Assembly (NCBI RefSeq): GCF_030271255.1
Contig: NZ_JASJOM010000001.1
Span: 62,001 to 126,000 of the forward strand
Reading direction: 5' to 3'
Length of the DNA: 64,000 bases
DNA from: Peribacillus folii
Lineage (GTDB): Bacteria; Bacillota; Bacilli; Bacillales; DSM-1321
Part shown: one piece after another, positions 51,792-59,507 of the stretch
Numbering within the stretch: the stretch's first letter is position 1
How the letters are laid out: each line of letters begins with the position of its first letter
Made by a program: the position numbers and the translations under genes
The notes under the pieces: model-generated
What the model was told of the DNA's origin: nothing
What the model saw: only the letters and a program-made list of their open reading frames with translations
Database searches by the model: none

Positions 51792-52970
51792 TTAAGGATT
51801 GATTTTTGTGTTGAAAACTTGTTTTCCTTCTTTGAATTCAAGGATGGTGGCTGATTTGATCGGATTATGTTTTTCATCCAATGTAAAGGTACCTGTTACA
51901 AGCTGAAGATTTTTCGTTTTTTCCAGCGCTTCTTTGATCTTTGTCGGATCCGCTGAACCAGCACGCTTGATTGCGTCCGCTAGGAAATATCCTGTGTCAT
52001 AGCCAAGCGCGTTAAAGGCATCCGGAGATTTATCTTTGTATTTCGCCTTAAACGCAGACACAAAATTCTGAATTTTCTCATCAGGATCACCTGAAGAATA
52101 ATGGTTCGTGATGAACGTGTTATTCAATGCTTTTGCACCGGCAATTTCCACTAGCTTAGGAGAATCCCAGCCGTCACCGCCCATGAACGGAACATCCAGG
52201 CCAGTTTCACGAGCCTGCTTCACGATCAAGCCTGCTTCCTCATAGTAACCTGGAAGGAAGATGAAATCCGGTTTCGCTGATTTCAGGCGAGTCAATGTGG
52301 AGCGGAAATCGGTATCCTTTGCAATGTAAGCTTCCTCTGCGACGATCTTTCCGCCATTTTTTTCGAATTGCTCTTTAAAGGCTGCTGCCAATCCTTTTGA
52401 ATAATCACTTGCGCTGTCGATATAGATGGCTGCACTTTTCGCTTTGATTTCACTAGTGGCAAAATTCGCAGCAACCGTTCCTTGGAACGGATCGATGAAG
52501 CTTGTCCTGAAGATGTAGTCGTTCAATTTATCTTTGCTGAATGTGATTTCCGGGCTTGTACCTGAAGGTGAAATGACAGGCACTTTATTATCCTGTGCAA
52601 TTTGTACCTGGGCAATGGAGTTCGTGCTTGTCGCCGCACCTACGATCGCCGCAACCTTATCTTGTGAAGTCAGCTTGATCGCTCCGCTTGTTGCTTCAGA
52701 TGCTTCGGATTTATTATCGACTTTGATAAGTTTGATTTTTTTACCGTCAATGCCTTCTTTATTGATTTCCTCTGTTGCCAGCTCAAGACCCTCTGCAATC
52801 GATTGTCCATAGGAGGCTACACCGCCTGATAATTCAAGGTTGACACCGATCTTGATCGTATCGCCATCCCCGCTTGATTTATCTGATGAACCAGAGCCTC
52901 CACAACCCGCTAGCATGCCTGCTGCAAGTGTTAGTGAAAGAAATGCACCTGCTAGTTTTTTCTTCTTCAT
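51792..52970 (-). CDS. livK: Branched-chain amino acid binding lipoprotein LivK (copy 1)
   Basis: Extracytoplasmic solute-binding lipoprotein (392 aa) that delivers Leu/Ile/Val-type ligands to LivHM. The lipobox is LAGC with Cys23. The mature part has IKIGVNLELSGGVASYGQSI, GAATSTNSIAQVQIAQ, SPSGTSPEITF, the FIDPFQGTVAANFA hinge region and GGDGWDSPKL, as in periplasmic-binding fold type I proteins. The ATG at 52970 follows a GGGGGG site; an in-frame start at 53009 is less likely. It is a close paralogue of 53616-54803. Confidence 0.92.
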   Translation of the reverse strand: MKKKKLAGAFLSLTLAAGMLAGCGGSGSSDKSSGDGDTIKIGVNLELSGGVASYGQSIAEGLELATEEINKEGIDGKKIKLIKVDNKSEASEATSGAIKLTSQDKVAAIVGAATSTNSIAQVQIAQDNKVPVISPSGTSPEITFSKDKLNDYIFRTSFIDPFQGTVAANFATSEIKAKSAAIYIDSASDYSKGLAAAFKEQFEKNGGKIVAEEAYIAKDTDFRSTLTRLKSAKPDFIFLPGYYEEAGLIVKQARETGLDVPFMGGDGWDSPKLVEIAGAKALNNTFITNHYSSGDPDEKIQNFVSAFKAKYKDKSPDAFNALGYDTGYFLADAIKRAGSADPTKIKEALEKTKNLQLVTGTFTLDEKHNPIKSATILEFKEGKQVFNTKINP

Positions 52971-53069
52971 AAATAATCCCCCCATTTTGTAATCAGAGCT
53001 CTGATGCATGAATAATTATTCAAGATGCTTCAGAAATTTTCGATTAGCCGAAATGTTTAAAATTAAATT

Positions 53070-53113
53070 AATATTTCGAAAAATAGTTTACCGCATAATT
53101 TTCATTCCGTCTA
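53070..53113 (-). promoter_or_regulatory. livK copy 1 promoter with CodY-like site
   Basis: On the minus strand TAGACG (53108-53113), 17 bases, then TAAACT (53085-53090) repeat exactly the spacing and hexamers found upstream of livK copy 2. An AT-rich box at 53070-53084 lies where copy 2 has its better CodY-like site (here four mismatches to the consensus). Confidence 0.5.
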
Positions 53114-53502
53114 TACAATAATAGTGAGAAAATTTCGTTAAATAGGAGATTTTTCATAGGTAATAATGGGGCATTTTTATATCTCTATATTTTAAAACTC
53201 AAGAAAATGGCGTTATTATCAGAAAAAACTGATAATTAAATTATTTTAATATTGTTTTCTCTTCCTTTATTACCCAAAATTTTTTATTCCTCCCCTTAGC
53301 ATTCTCACCCTTTTACTTCCATTTACGGTAATATATTTGCTTGATGATAGGGAATTAAACCCAGTATGAACCTTCCAATTTAGTCTTATTTCCTATTTCA
53401 AAATTGAATTATACTATCCTGGATGAATAAAATAATGCATGAAGCGTTACTCGATTCTTATAGATTTTGCATATGTACATGGAAAAATCAGTTTAATAAT
53501 CG

Positions 53503-53568
53503 CCATAAAGGGCGGTCCAATGTTCTCCTAAATAAGCCTGCATAAGTTCTTCACTGGTTAATGTAGTA
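53503..53568 (-). pseudogene. C-terminal relic of a LivF-like ATPase
   Basis: On the minus strand this stretch reads LTSEELMQAYLGEHWTALYG to a stop, matching the LivF ending LTASEEIKKAYLGGH with a short extension. Nothing of the ATP-binding domain remains. It lies between the two binding-protein genes. Confidence 0.6.
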
Positions 53569-53580
53569 TAAGTGAATATA

Positions 53581-53607
53581 AAAATAGGGGGAGCCTGTCC
53601 CCCTATC
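53581..53607 (-). terminator. Terminator of livK copy 2
   Basis: A perfect 9-bp GC-rich stem (53585-53593 with 53599-53607) is followed by T's on the minus strand, just after the stop at 53616. Confidence 0.88.
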
Positions 53608-53615
53608 CAAGTAGA

Positions 53616-54803
53616 TTATGGATTGATTTTTGTTTTGAATGTTTGTTTGCCATCCACGTATTCCAGGATGGTGGCCGATTTGATGGGATCATGGTTTTTA
53701 TCGAGGTTCAGCGTACCTGAAACTAATTGAAGGTCCTTGACATCTTCCAATGCTTGCCTGATTTTTTCTGGTGAGGCATCGCCGGACCTTTTGATGGCAT
53801 CGGCCAGGTAGTACCCCGTATCATAGCCAAGCGCGGCAAAGGCATCCGGTGTTTTATTGTACGCTTTCTTGAAGGCAGCAACGAAATCCTGGATTTTTGC
53901 ATCTTCATCTTCTGGTGAATAATGGTTGGTGATATACGTATTTTTCAAAGCGTCGGCTCCGGCAATTTCAACGACCTTCGGGGAATCCCAGCCGTCTCCG
54001 CCCATGAAAGGAAGGTCAATGCCATTTTCCCGTGCCTGCTTCAGGATCAACCCGACCTCTTCATAGTAACCAGGAAGAAAGACGAACTCTGGCTTGGCCG
54101 ACTTAATACGTGTCAATGTGGAGCGGAAATCGGTATCTTTCGTGACATAGGCCTCTTCGGCAACGATTTTGCCGCCTTTCGCCGTGAACGCCTTTTTAAA
54201 GGCAGCGGCCAATCCTTTGGAATAGTCACTAGCACTATCCACATAGATCGCAGCTGTCTTCGCCCCTACTTCGTCAGAAGCGAAATTGGCTGCAACCGTT
54301 CCTTGAAACGGATCGATGAAGCAGGTCCTGAACACGTAATCATTTACTTTTCCAGCTTTATTGGTGATGTCGGGGTTTGTTGCCGTCGGTGTGATTAAAG
54401 GAACCTTATTATCCTGTGCGACCTGAACCTGGGCCAATGTGTTCGTGCTCGTAGCCGATCCGACCACAGCGACTACCTTGTCCTGACTGACCAGCTTGAT
54501 CGAACCGCTTGTCGCTTCTGCAGCATCGGATTTATTATCAACCTTGACGATTTCCAGTTTTTTACCGTCGATGCCCTCTTTATTGATTTCATCGATGGCC
54601 AGTTTCAAACCATCCGCAGCCGATTGGCCGAATGATGCCGTACCTCCTGACAACTCAAGGTTGGCACCGATTTTAATCGTGTCACCCGAATTGGATGAAC
54701 CCCCGCTTGAACTGCCAGTCGTTTTCGAGTCGCCGCAACCTGCGAGCGCCCCAGCGACCAATGAAAGTGATAGAACCACTCCTGCTAGCTTGTTCTTCTT
54801 CAT
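53616..54803 (-). CDS. Branched-chain amino acid binding lipoprotein (copy 2)
   Basis: Second solute-binding lipoprotein (395 aa), strongly similar to the upstream-operon LivK over its whole length. The lipobox is LAGC with Cys23, followed by a Ser/Gly linker. IKIGANLELSGGTASFGQSA, GSATSTNTLAQVQVAQ, FIDPFQGTVAANFA and GGDGWDSPKV match copy 1. The ATG follows AGGGGG by 6 bases. It has its own promoter and terminator and no permease partner, so it probably hands ligand to the LivHMGF encoded downstream, perhaps with different specificity. Confidence 0.9.
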   Translation of the reverse strand: MKKNKLAGVVLSLSLVAGALAGCGDSKTTGSSSGGSSNSGDTIKIGANLELSGGTASFGQSAADGLKLAIDEINKEGIDGKKLEIVKVDNKSDAAEATSGSIKLVSQDKVVAVVGSATSTNTLAQVQVAQDNKVPLITPTATNPDITNKAGKVNDYVFRTCFIDPFQGTVAANFASDEVGAKTAAIYVDSASDYSKGLAAAFKKAFTAKGGKIVAEEAYVTKDTDFRSTLTRIKSAKPEFVFLPGYYEEVGLILKQARENGIDLPFMGGDGWDSPKVVEIAGADALKNTYITNHYSPEDEDAKIQDFVAAFKKAYNKTPDAFAALGYDTGYYLADAIKRSGDASPEKIRQALEDVKDLQLVSGTLNLDKNHDPIKSATILEYVDGKQTFKTKINP

Positions 54804-54859
54804 TTGAAACCCCCTTGTTTTGTGTGTTCTTCCAACCGTTTGAATATCTGAATAAAACT

Positions 54860-54902
54860 AATATTCTGAAAATAGTTTATCTCATTCTTTCGACCCCGTC
54901 TA
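54860..54902 (-). promoter_or_regulatory. livK copy 2 promoter with CodY-like box
   Basis: On the minus strand TAGACG (54897-54902), 17 bases, then TAAACT (54874-54879). The 15-mer at 54860-54874 matches the CodY consensus AATTTTCWGAAAATT with two mismatches and lies at the expected transcript start, a repressing position. CodY control of branched-chain amino acid uptake is established in Bacillus. Confidence 0.55.
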
Positions 54903-54952
54903 TAAGATCTGGATAAAAAAGTTATTTAAAGGGAATATCTACTATTTTGGCA

Positions 54953-55227
54953 CAAAAAAAACTGACTCTGCTAAAGTCAGTCAGTTTGTAGACAAAATGG
55001 GTTCGGTATTAAAAAATTCCGAGCCCCTTTCACCAGGTCATGAATGAAAGTGAAGTCAATGGCAGCCTCTATTTTACGAACCAAATGGTTGATCTAACGT
55101 AATCATTTCAAGTTGATCTCGCTGAATAGAATCATGTTTAGAAAGCATCCTTATCAACTCAAGTTTTAATCCTTCTATTTTAAAACAAAAATGACTCTAG
55201 GCAAAAGTGTTCTAACTAAGGGGTAAA
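54953..55227. other. Gap holding a small hairpin and repeat-family flank
   Basis: The sequence ACTGACTCTGCTAAAGTCAGT near 54961 can fold into a hairpin and shares its first part with the flank at 55412-55434. No gene is supported between livK copy 2 and tcdA. Confidence 0.4.
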
Positions 55228-55365
55228 ACAAAGTGGGTTGGAACGTAAGGTACGAGACTCCTGCGGGAAGTGCGAGTCACGGGAGACACCGGAGACTGAA
55301 AGCTGAGGTGGCTCCCGGACCGCCCGCGGAAAGCGAGTGCCTGGCGGCCACATCGTATAACCCAT
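55228..55365. repeat. GC-rich interspersed repeat, best-preserved copy
   Basis: Core CGAGACTCCTGCGGGAAGTG (about 55253-55272), then GGGAGACACCGGAGACTGAA, GAGGTGGCTCCCGGACCGCC and GCGGAAAGCGAGTGCCTGG. Complementary segments suggest a folded RNA or DNA. It lies just beyond the tcdA terminator and matches 48096-48240. Confidence 0.65.
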
Positions 55366-55402
55366 AAAAATAGACAAACTCGATTCTTATCGAGTTTGTC
55401 TA
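55366..55402 (-). terminator. Terminator of tcdA
   Basis: A long perfect stem (55371-55384 with 55389-55402) is followed by T5 on the minus strand. Confidence 0.9.
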
Positions 55403-55444
55403 CAGTCTGAAACTGACTCTGCTAGATTCAGTTTTTTTAGCGTA

Positions 55445-56206
55445 TCAATCGTTTACTCGGCGGACGTCCACTTCTTTCAATATATCATTGATCACCCAGC
55501 TTGCTGCAATCAGGCCAGCTACGGATGGGACGAATGCATTCGAGGACGGCGGCATTTGAGCTTTACGGATTTTGGCCGCATCATTGCCGACTTCCTTGCG
55601 AACATCCTCACGAATGACGATCGGACTTTCGTCGGAGAAAACAACCGGGATTCCTTTTGTGATCCCCTCTTTACGCAGCCTGGTACGGATGACCTTAGCA
55701 AGCGGATCGGTATGGGTTTTGGAAATATCGGCAATTTGAAAACGGGTCGGGTCCATTTTATTAGCGGCCCCCATGCTCGAAATCACCTTGATATTCCGTT
55801 TCAAGCACTCCTTCATCACATGCATCTTATAAATGACCGTATCGGAGGCATCAATGACATAATCCAGTCCATAACTGAAAAACTCTTCAAATGTTTCTTC
55901 TGTATAAAACATTTTCAGGGAAATCACTTCACAGTCTGGATTGATGTCTTGAATGCGATTTTTCATCAATTCCGCCTTCGGCTGGCCGACTGTTGATAGC
56001 AGAGCATGAATCTGCCTGTTTACATTGGTGATGTCGACATCGTCCTTATCCACAAGGATGATCCGGCCGATGCCGGTACGGGCCAATGCTTCAGCTGAAA
56101 AAGAACCGACTCCTCCTACCCCAAGGACAGCCACGGTCGTGTTTTTCAGTATATCGATGCCTTCCTTGCCAATTGCTAATTCATTACGTGAAAACTGATG
56201 CAGCAT
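55445..56206 (-). CDS. tcdA: tRNA threonylcarbamoyladenosine dehydratase
   Basis: E1/MoeB-fold enzyme that cyclises t6A37 of ANN-decoding tRNAs to ct6A using ATP. The adenylate-binding loop is VLGVGGVGSFSAEALARTGI near 28-47; VDKDDVDITNVNRQ binds ATP; DASDTVIYKMHVM and SSMGAANKMDPTRF follow. Length (253 aa) matches B. subtilis YrvM. It sits in the conserved hisS-aspS-6S RNA neighbourhood. Confidence 0.93.
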   Translation of the reverse strand: MLHQFSRNELAIGKEGIDILKNTTVAVLGVGGVGSFSAEALARTGIGRIILVDKDDVDITNVNRQIHALLSTVGQPKAELMKNRIQDINPDCEVISLKMFYTEETFEEFFSYGLDYVIDASDTVIYKMHVMKECLKRNIKVISSMGAANKMDPTRFQIADISKTHTDPLAKVIRTRLRKEGITKGIPVVFSDESPIVIREDVRKEVGNDAAKIRKAQMPPSSNAFVPSVAGLIAASWVINDILKEVDVRRVND

Positions 56207-56317
56207 ATATATTCAACTCCAATAAATTCTGTTCTTATTAAGCTTCCCAATTAACAATATATCATAAACAGCAAGTATGACAAGCGAAATATGAGCAGTC
56301 TAATCGGAATTAGTTTC

Positions 56318-57466
56318 CTAGTTCATGTTTGACAATTTTTGAATGACGGTAGCCAGCAATAAAGTCCGTTCTGCCAGGCTCGGTATTTCCAAGTACTCTT
56401 CTTTACTATGTGCATTCCCGCCGATCGGTCCAAGCCCATCCACTGTCGGTATTCCCAGATCGGCCGTGAAGGAAGCATCCGAACCGCCGCCCGTGGCCGT
56501 ATCGGTAATAACGAGGCCGATCTCCTTGCCCGCTTGCCGGATCGTCTCCAAAAGCATGTTCGTTTTCTCGGTCTTCTCCATCGGCGACCGATCCATTTTT
56601 CCGGTCAGTGTCGTCTTCGTTCCTGGAATGTATGTCTTCGCACAGATTTTTTTCATTTGTTTAAGGATGATCTCTTCCTGCCTTTTTTCCGTGATCCGTA
56701 CATCGACAAAAGCGGCCGCATGCGAAGCGATGGTATTCACCGCAGATCCGCCTTCGATCATGCCGACATTCACGCCGATTCCCGAATATCGATCATTCAA
56801 TTGATGCAGGGCAATGATCTTATGGGCCAATTCCTCAATCGCACTTCGCCCCTTTTCCGGCTCGATCCCCGAATGGGCCGCCACCCCGACTATATCCACC
56901 TTGAATTGACCGCAGCCCCGTCTCGCCGTGACCAGAGACCCATCCATCCTTGCCGGTTCAAGAACTAGCGCATACTTTTTTTTCGCCGCCTTTTCAGCTA
57001 TGAGGGATCCAGACGACGGTGAACCGATCTCTTCATCACTATTCAAAATGATTTGAACATGCTTGTAGCCTGTCTGCCCCGTCTGTTTCAAGCAAAGGAT
57101 CGCATAAAAAATCGCAGCCAGGCTCGCCTTCATGTCAGCTACACCTGGACCGTACGCCCGATTTCCCTTCACTTTGAAAGGACGTTTCAGCGCCGTCCCC
57201 TCAGGAAAAACCGTATCCATATGTGCAACAACCAAAATATGCGGCTTAACCGCATCACGATGCTGAATCACCAGCTGATTGCCATAATCCTTCTGTTTCA
57301 CGACATCCACGATAAAATCCAAACTTTCAAATTTCGCCTTCATTATCAAACCAATTTCATCAATGCCCTTTTTCGTACGTGAGCCGCTATCAATATTCAC
57401 AAGCCGCTCCACGAACTGCAGCATTTCCATCCGCTTCGCATTCAATAAGTCTTTCAAAGCCCTCAC
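56318..57466 (-). CDS. M20-family metallopeptidase
   Basis: Zinc-dependent carboxypeptidase G2/ArgE-like hydrolase (382 aa), probably cytoplasmic. Zinc ligands are visible: His in VVAHMDTVFP, Asp in YGPGVADMKASL, the Glu-Glu pair in ILNSDEEIGSPSSGS, Glu in VLEPARMDG and a C-terminal His in GGNAHSKEEYLE. The dimerisation (lid) domain lies at about 190-300. The GTG start has AAGG 6 bases before it. Substrate (acylated amino acids or gamma-glutamyl compounds) cannot be chosen. Array 2 begins about 110 bp upstream. Confidence 0.88.
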   Translation of the reverse strand: MRALKDLLNAKRMEMLQFVERLVNIDSGSRTKKGIDEIGLIMKAKFESLDFIVDVVKQKDYGNQLVIQHRDAVKPHILVVAHMDTVFPEGTALKRPFKVKGNRAYGPGVADMKASLAAIFYAILCLKQTGQTGYKHVQIILNSDEEIGSPSSGSLIAEKAAKKKYALVLEPARMDGSLVTARRGCGQFKVDIVGVAAHSGIEPEKGRSAIEELAHKIIALHQLNDRYSGIGVNVGMIEGGSAVNTIASHAAAFVDVRITEKRQEEIILKQMKKICAKTYIPGTKTTLTGKMDRSPMEKTEKTNMLLETIRQAGKEIGLVITDTATGGGSDASFTADLGIPTVDGLGPIGGNAHSKEEYLEIPSLAERTLLLATVIQKLSNMN

Positions 57467-57573
57467 TACTTTCCTTCCATGGCTTATGATTCTTCACCCT
57501 TCCTATAATTTACGAATGTATAAGGTGGAATGTTCCTTAAATGGGGGGATATTTTAAAGTGCTTGGGCGCTTT

Positions 57574-57835
57574 ACTCGCGAGTTTGCGGAGGTTACTCGC
57601 CAATTTTAGTGTTTTACTCGCGAATTTGCAGGATTTACTCGCCAATTGAGCTTTTATCATAGGTTTTGGGGCTTTTCTCTTGAGTTTAGGCGCTTTACTC
57701 GCGAGTTTGCGGAGGTTACTCGCCAATTTTAGTGTTTTACTCGCGAATTTGCAGGATTTACTCGCCAATTTGGGTGCTTTACTCGCGAATTTGCAGGATT
57801 TACTCGCCAATTTGGGCGCTTTACTCGCGAATTAA
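57574..57835. repeat. 21-bp repeat array 2
   Basis: Units start at 57574, 57595, 57616, 57637, then after a degenerate stretch at 57697, 57718, 57739, 57760, 57781, 57802 and 57823. CGCG and CGCC versions alternate strictly. The four-unit block at 57574-57647 recurs at 57697-57770 without change, a recent internal duplication of 123 bp. The last unit contains the stop codon of the NERD gene. Confidence 0.92.
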
Positions 57836-58792
57836 TCTATCAAGACTATACACTCTATTTCTAAATCTTCCCCTATGGGGCAAATCCATCGCACAAAGCA
57901 TTTTCTGCATAACATCGATCGAATCCAGCTGTAAAAATCGACGTGCCTGATTATTTGTAATTGTGGAATCAATAAGAAGGGCGTAATCACGTAGAGTTTG
58001 CATGTGGGCATCTTTGGAGATGCAAGAACAATGGCTGCATGACCATTTCCCCCAATGATATTGCATTTGGAGTGCAGAACAGTCAGGACATTGAACGCTT
58101 TTGAGTAAATCTTTTTCGTCAATTTGATATAATTTGAGGACATCAGGATAGAGCGGTGTATTTTTTTCTAAAATCATCTTGGATAGCTTTTTATGCTGCC
58201 TTTCCGTTAATTGTTCAAATGTGTACCTATCTTTCAAGGGTAGGATTTTGGAGATAAGTGTTTCTTTTCCTGTAATTTTCTGGAGAATGGGAGAAAAACC
58301 GGGGGTCGTCCGGATGATTGTATTCGGATTGGCATTGGCAACAAACGTTTCAATCGGAAGCGGAGGAAAATGATGAGCAGCAAGCCAATTGCTTAAGCGT
58401 GATCTTTGAATATCAACCTGAATGAGCGGATCGAGATAAGCTTGTTCATGACCATCTTTCGTCTGAATCAATTGATGGTACGTACGATCGAAATAGAGTG
58501 TTCCCGTAAAATTTTTCACTTCAATGATGAGGCAATATTTCTTGGATATTATAAGGTAATCGATTTGAAAAAAGCGGCTCCCTTCGTGACATAATCTCAA
58601 ATCATGTAAAACGTGATAGTCTTTTGAAAGACCATTTAACTCATTGCCAATTATCCGTTCCCCGTTAAAGCCAGTACGAATTTTCCGGAAATCACTGCTT
58701 ATCTTTTTCTGTTTGGGATGATTTGCTGGCAGCCTCCTCATCAAAGCCTCAAGCTTCACCATTTTTATCGGCTTTACACACTGTTTTCGCAT
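57821..58792 (-). CDS. NERD-domain nuclease-like protein with zinc ribbon
   Basis: 323-residue protein with a nuclease-related (NERD) domain of the PD-(D/E)xK type: GERIIGNEL at 44-52, then Asp78 (QIDYLI) and Glu91-x-Lys93 (IIEVKN). The C-terminal part carries a zinc ribbon with Cys235/238 and Cys252/255. No helicase or membrane part is attached. The ATG has GGAG 10 bases upstream. The stop codon lies inside the last unit of array 2, and array 3 begins 78 bp before the start codon, so the gene is framed by 21-bp repeats. DNA processing or defence is possible but not shown. Confidence 0.85.
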   Translation of the reverse strand: MRKQCVKPIKMVKLEALMRRLPANHPKQKKISSDFRKIRTGFNGERIIGNELNGLSKDYHVLHDLRLCHEGSRFFQIDYLIISKKYCLIIEVKNFTGTLYFDRTYHQLIQTKDGHEQAYLDPLIQVDIQRSRLSNWLAAHHFPPLPIETFVANANPNTIIRTTPGFSPILQKITGKETLISKILPLKDRYTFEQLTERQHKKLSKMILEKNTPLYPDVLKLYQIDEKDLLKSVQCPDCSALQMQYHWGKWSCSHCSCISKDAHMQTLRDYALLIDSTITNNQARRFLQLDSIDVMQKMLCAMDLPHRGRFRNRVYSLDRLIRE

Positions 58793-58869
58793 TTATTCAT
58801 CACTCCTTTCCCTTTATTTTCTTTATTAATGCATGCTATCCCTCCTTGGAAGCTGAAATTAAGCATTTT

Positions 58870-59126
58870 TCTCGTGAGTTCGACTCTTTCACAATAAGAA
58901 TAGTTGCTATTCTATAATGTTTGAGCGTTTTCTCGTGTGTTCCCGCTCTTTACTCGCCAATCTGAGAGTTTTACTCGCGAATTCTGCCACTTTACTCGCC
59001 AATTTGAGGTCTTTACTCGCGAGTTCTGGCACTTTACTCGCCAATTCACTAGCTTTACTCGCGAATTGTGCTTTCTCTTATGTTTGATCGTTGTGCTCGT
59101 GAGTTCCAGCTCTTTACTGACCAATT
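58870..59126. repeat. 21-bp repeat array 3
   Basis: Regular units start at 58931, 58952, 58973, 58994, 59015, 59036 and 59057 with strict CGCC/CGCG alternation. Degenerate outliers lie at 58870, 59095 and 59116. It fills the space between the NERD gene and the 6S RNA terminator. Confidence 0.9.
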
Positions 59127-59192
59127 GCATTTTCTTGATGAAGTTTGAGTGGTAAGCGTACTCCCTTTGTCAGAAATTCTTTTTGAGCGCAC

Positions 59193-59220
59193 AAAAAAAC
59201 CCATGTTAGGAACATGAGTT
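59193..59220 (-). terminator. Terminator after 6S RNA
   Basis: A 10-bp stem with one mismatch (59198-59207 with 59211-59220) is followed by T7 on the minus strand. Confidence 0.82.
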
Positions 59221-59230
59221 GCTTTGTGAT

Positions 59231-59425
59231 GTATAAGAGTCCCAATTGTGCCGTTTACGCCTTTGTTTTGAACCCGCTCTCCGCAGGTGGGTGCTCGGTT
59301 CCTCGCGTTTGTAAGTCCTCCACGAGGGGAGGCATGTACGCGGCCAGGAAACTAGTGCTCCCGGTAACTATAAGTGTTCGGTCAAAACTTATAGGTTAAA
59401 GAACGAACACATCAGGACTCTTATT
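59231..59425 (-). ncRNA. bsrA: 6S RNA (6S-1 type)
   Basis: RNA that binds SigA-RNA polymerase and regulates it on entry into stationary phase. The minus strand starts AAGAGTCCTGATGTGTT and ends GGGACTCTT, closing a long rod. Internal runs such as TACCGGGAGCAC, TTCCTGGCCGCG, AGGACTTACAAACGCGAGGA, GAGCACCCACCTGCGGAGA and GGCGTAAACGGC match my memory of B. subtilis 6S-1. The location beside aspS also matches that genome. Ends are approximate. Confidence 0.88.
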
Positions 59426-59435
59426 TGTTGAAAAC

Positions 59436-59465
59436 ATCATATCATAATGCTTTGCTTCGTTTCAA
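59436..59465 (-). promoter_or_regulatory. 6S RNA promoter
   Basis: On the minus strand TTGAAA (59460-59465), 18 bases, then TATGAT (59436-59441) precede the RNA start by about ten bases. A second TATGAT overlaps at 59441-59446. Confidence 0.6.
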
Positions 59466-59507
59466 GAGAAAGCATCTAGGTATTTTTTCATATTTTTCCC
59501 ACTTTAT

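Noticed and set aside
57484..57810. Open frames rich in LASK/FASK heptads across array 2, and similar ones across arrays 1 and 3
   Set aside because: They are by-products of a 21-bp repeat without stops; several frames on both strands are open, none has a ribosome site, and the NERD gene ends inside array 2.
57574..59126. CRISPR arrays
   Set aside because: The repeated core is only 11 bp, the variable part about 10 bp, and no cas gene is present; sizes do not fit any CRISPR type.
59221..59430. A 61-codon plus-strand frame over the 6S RNA
   Set aside because: The minus-strand sequence matches 6S RNA with promoter and terminator; the frame is incidental.
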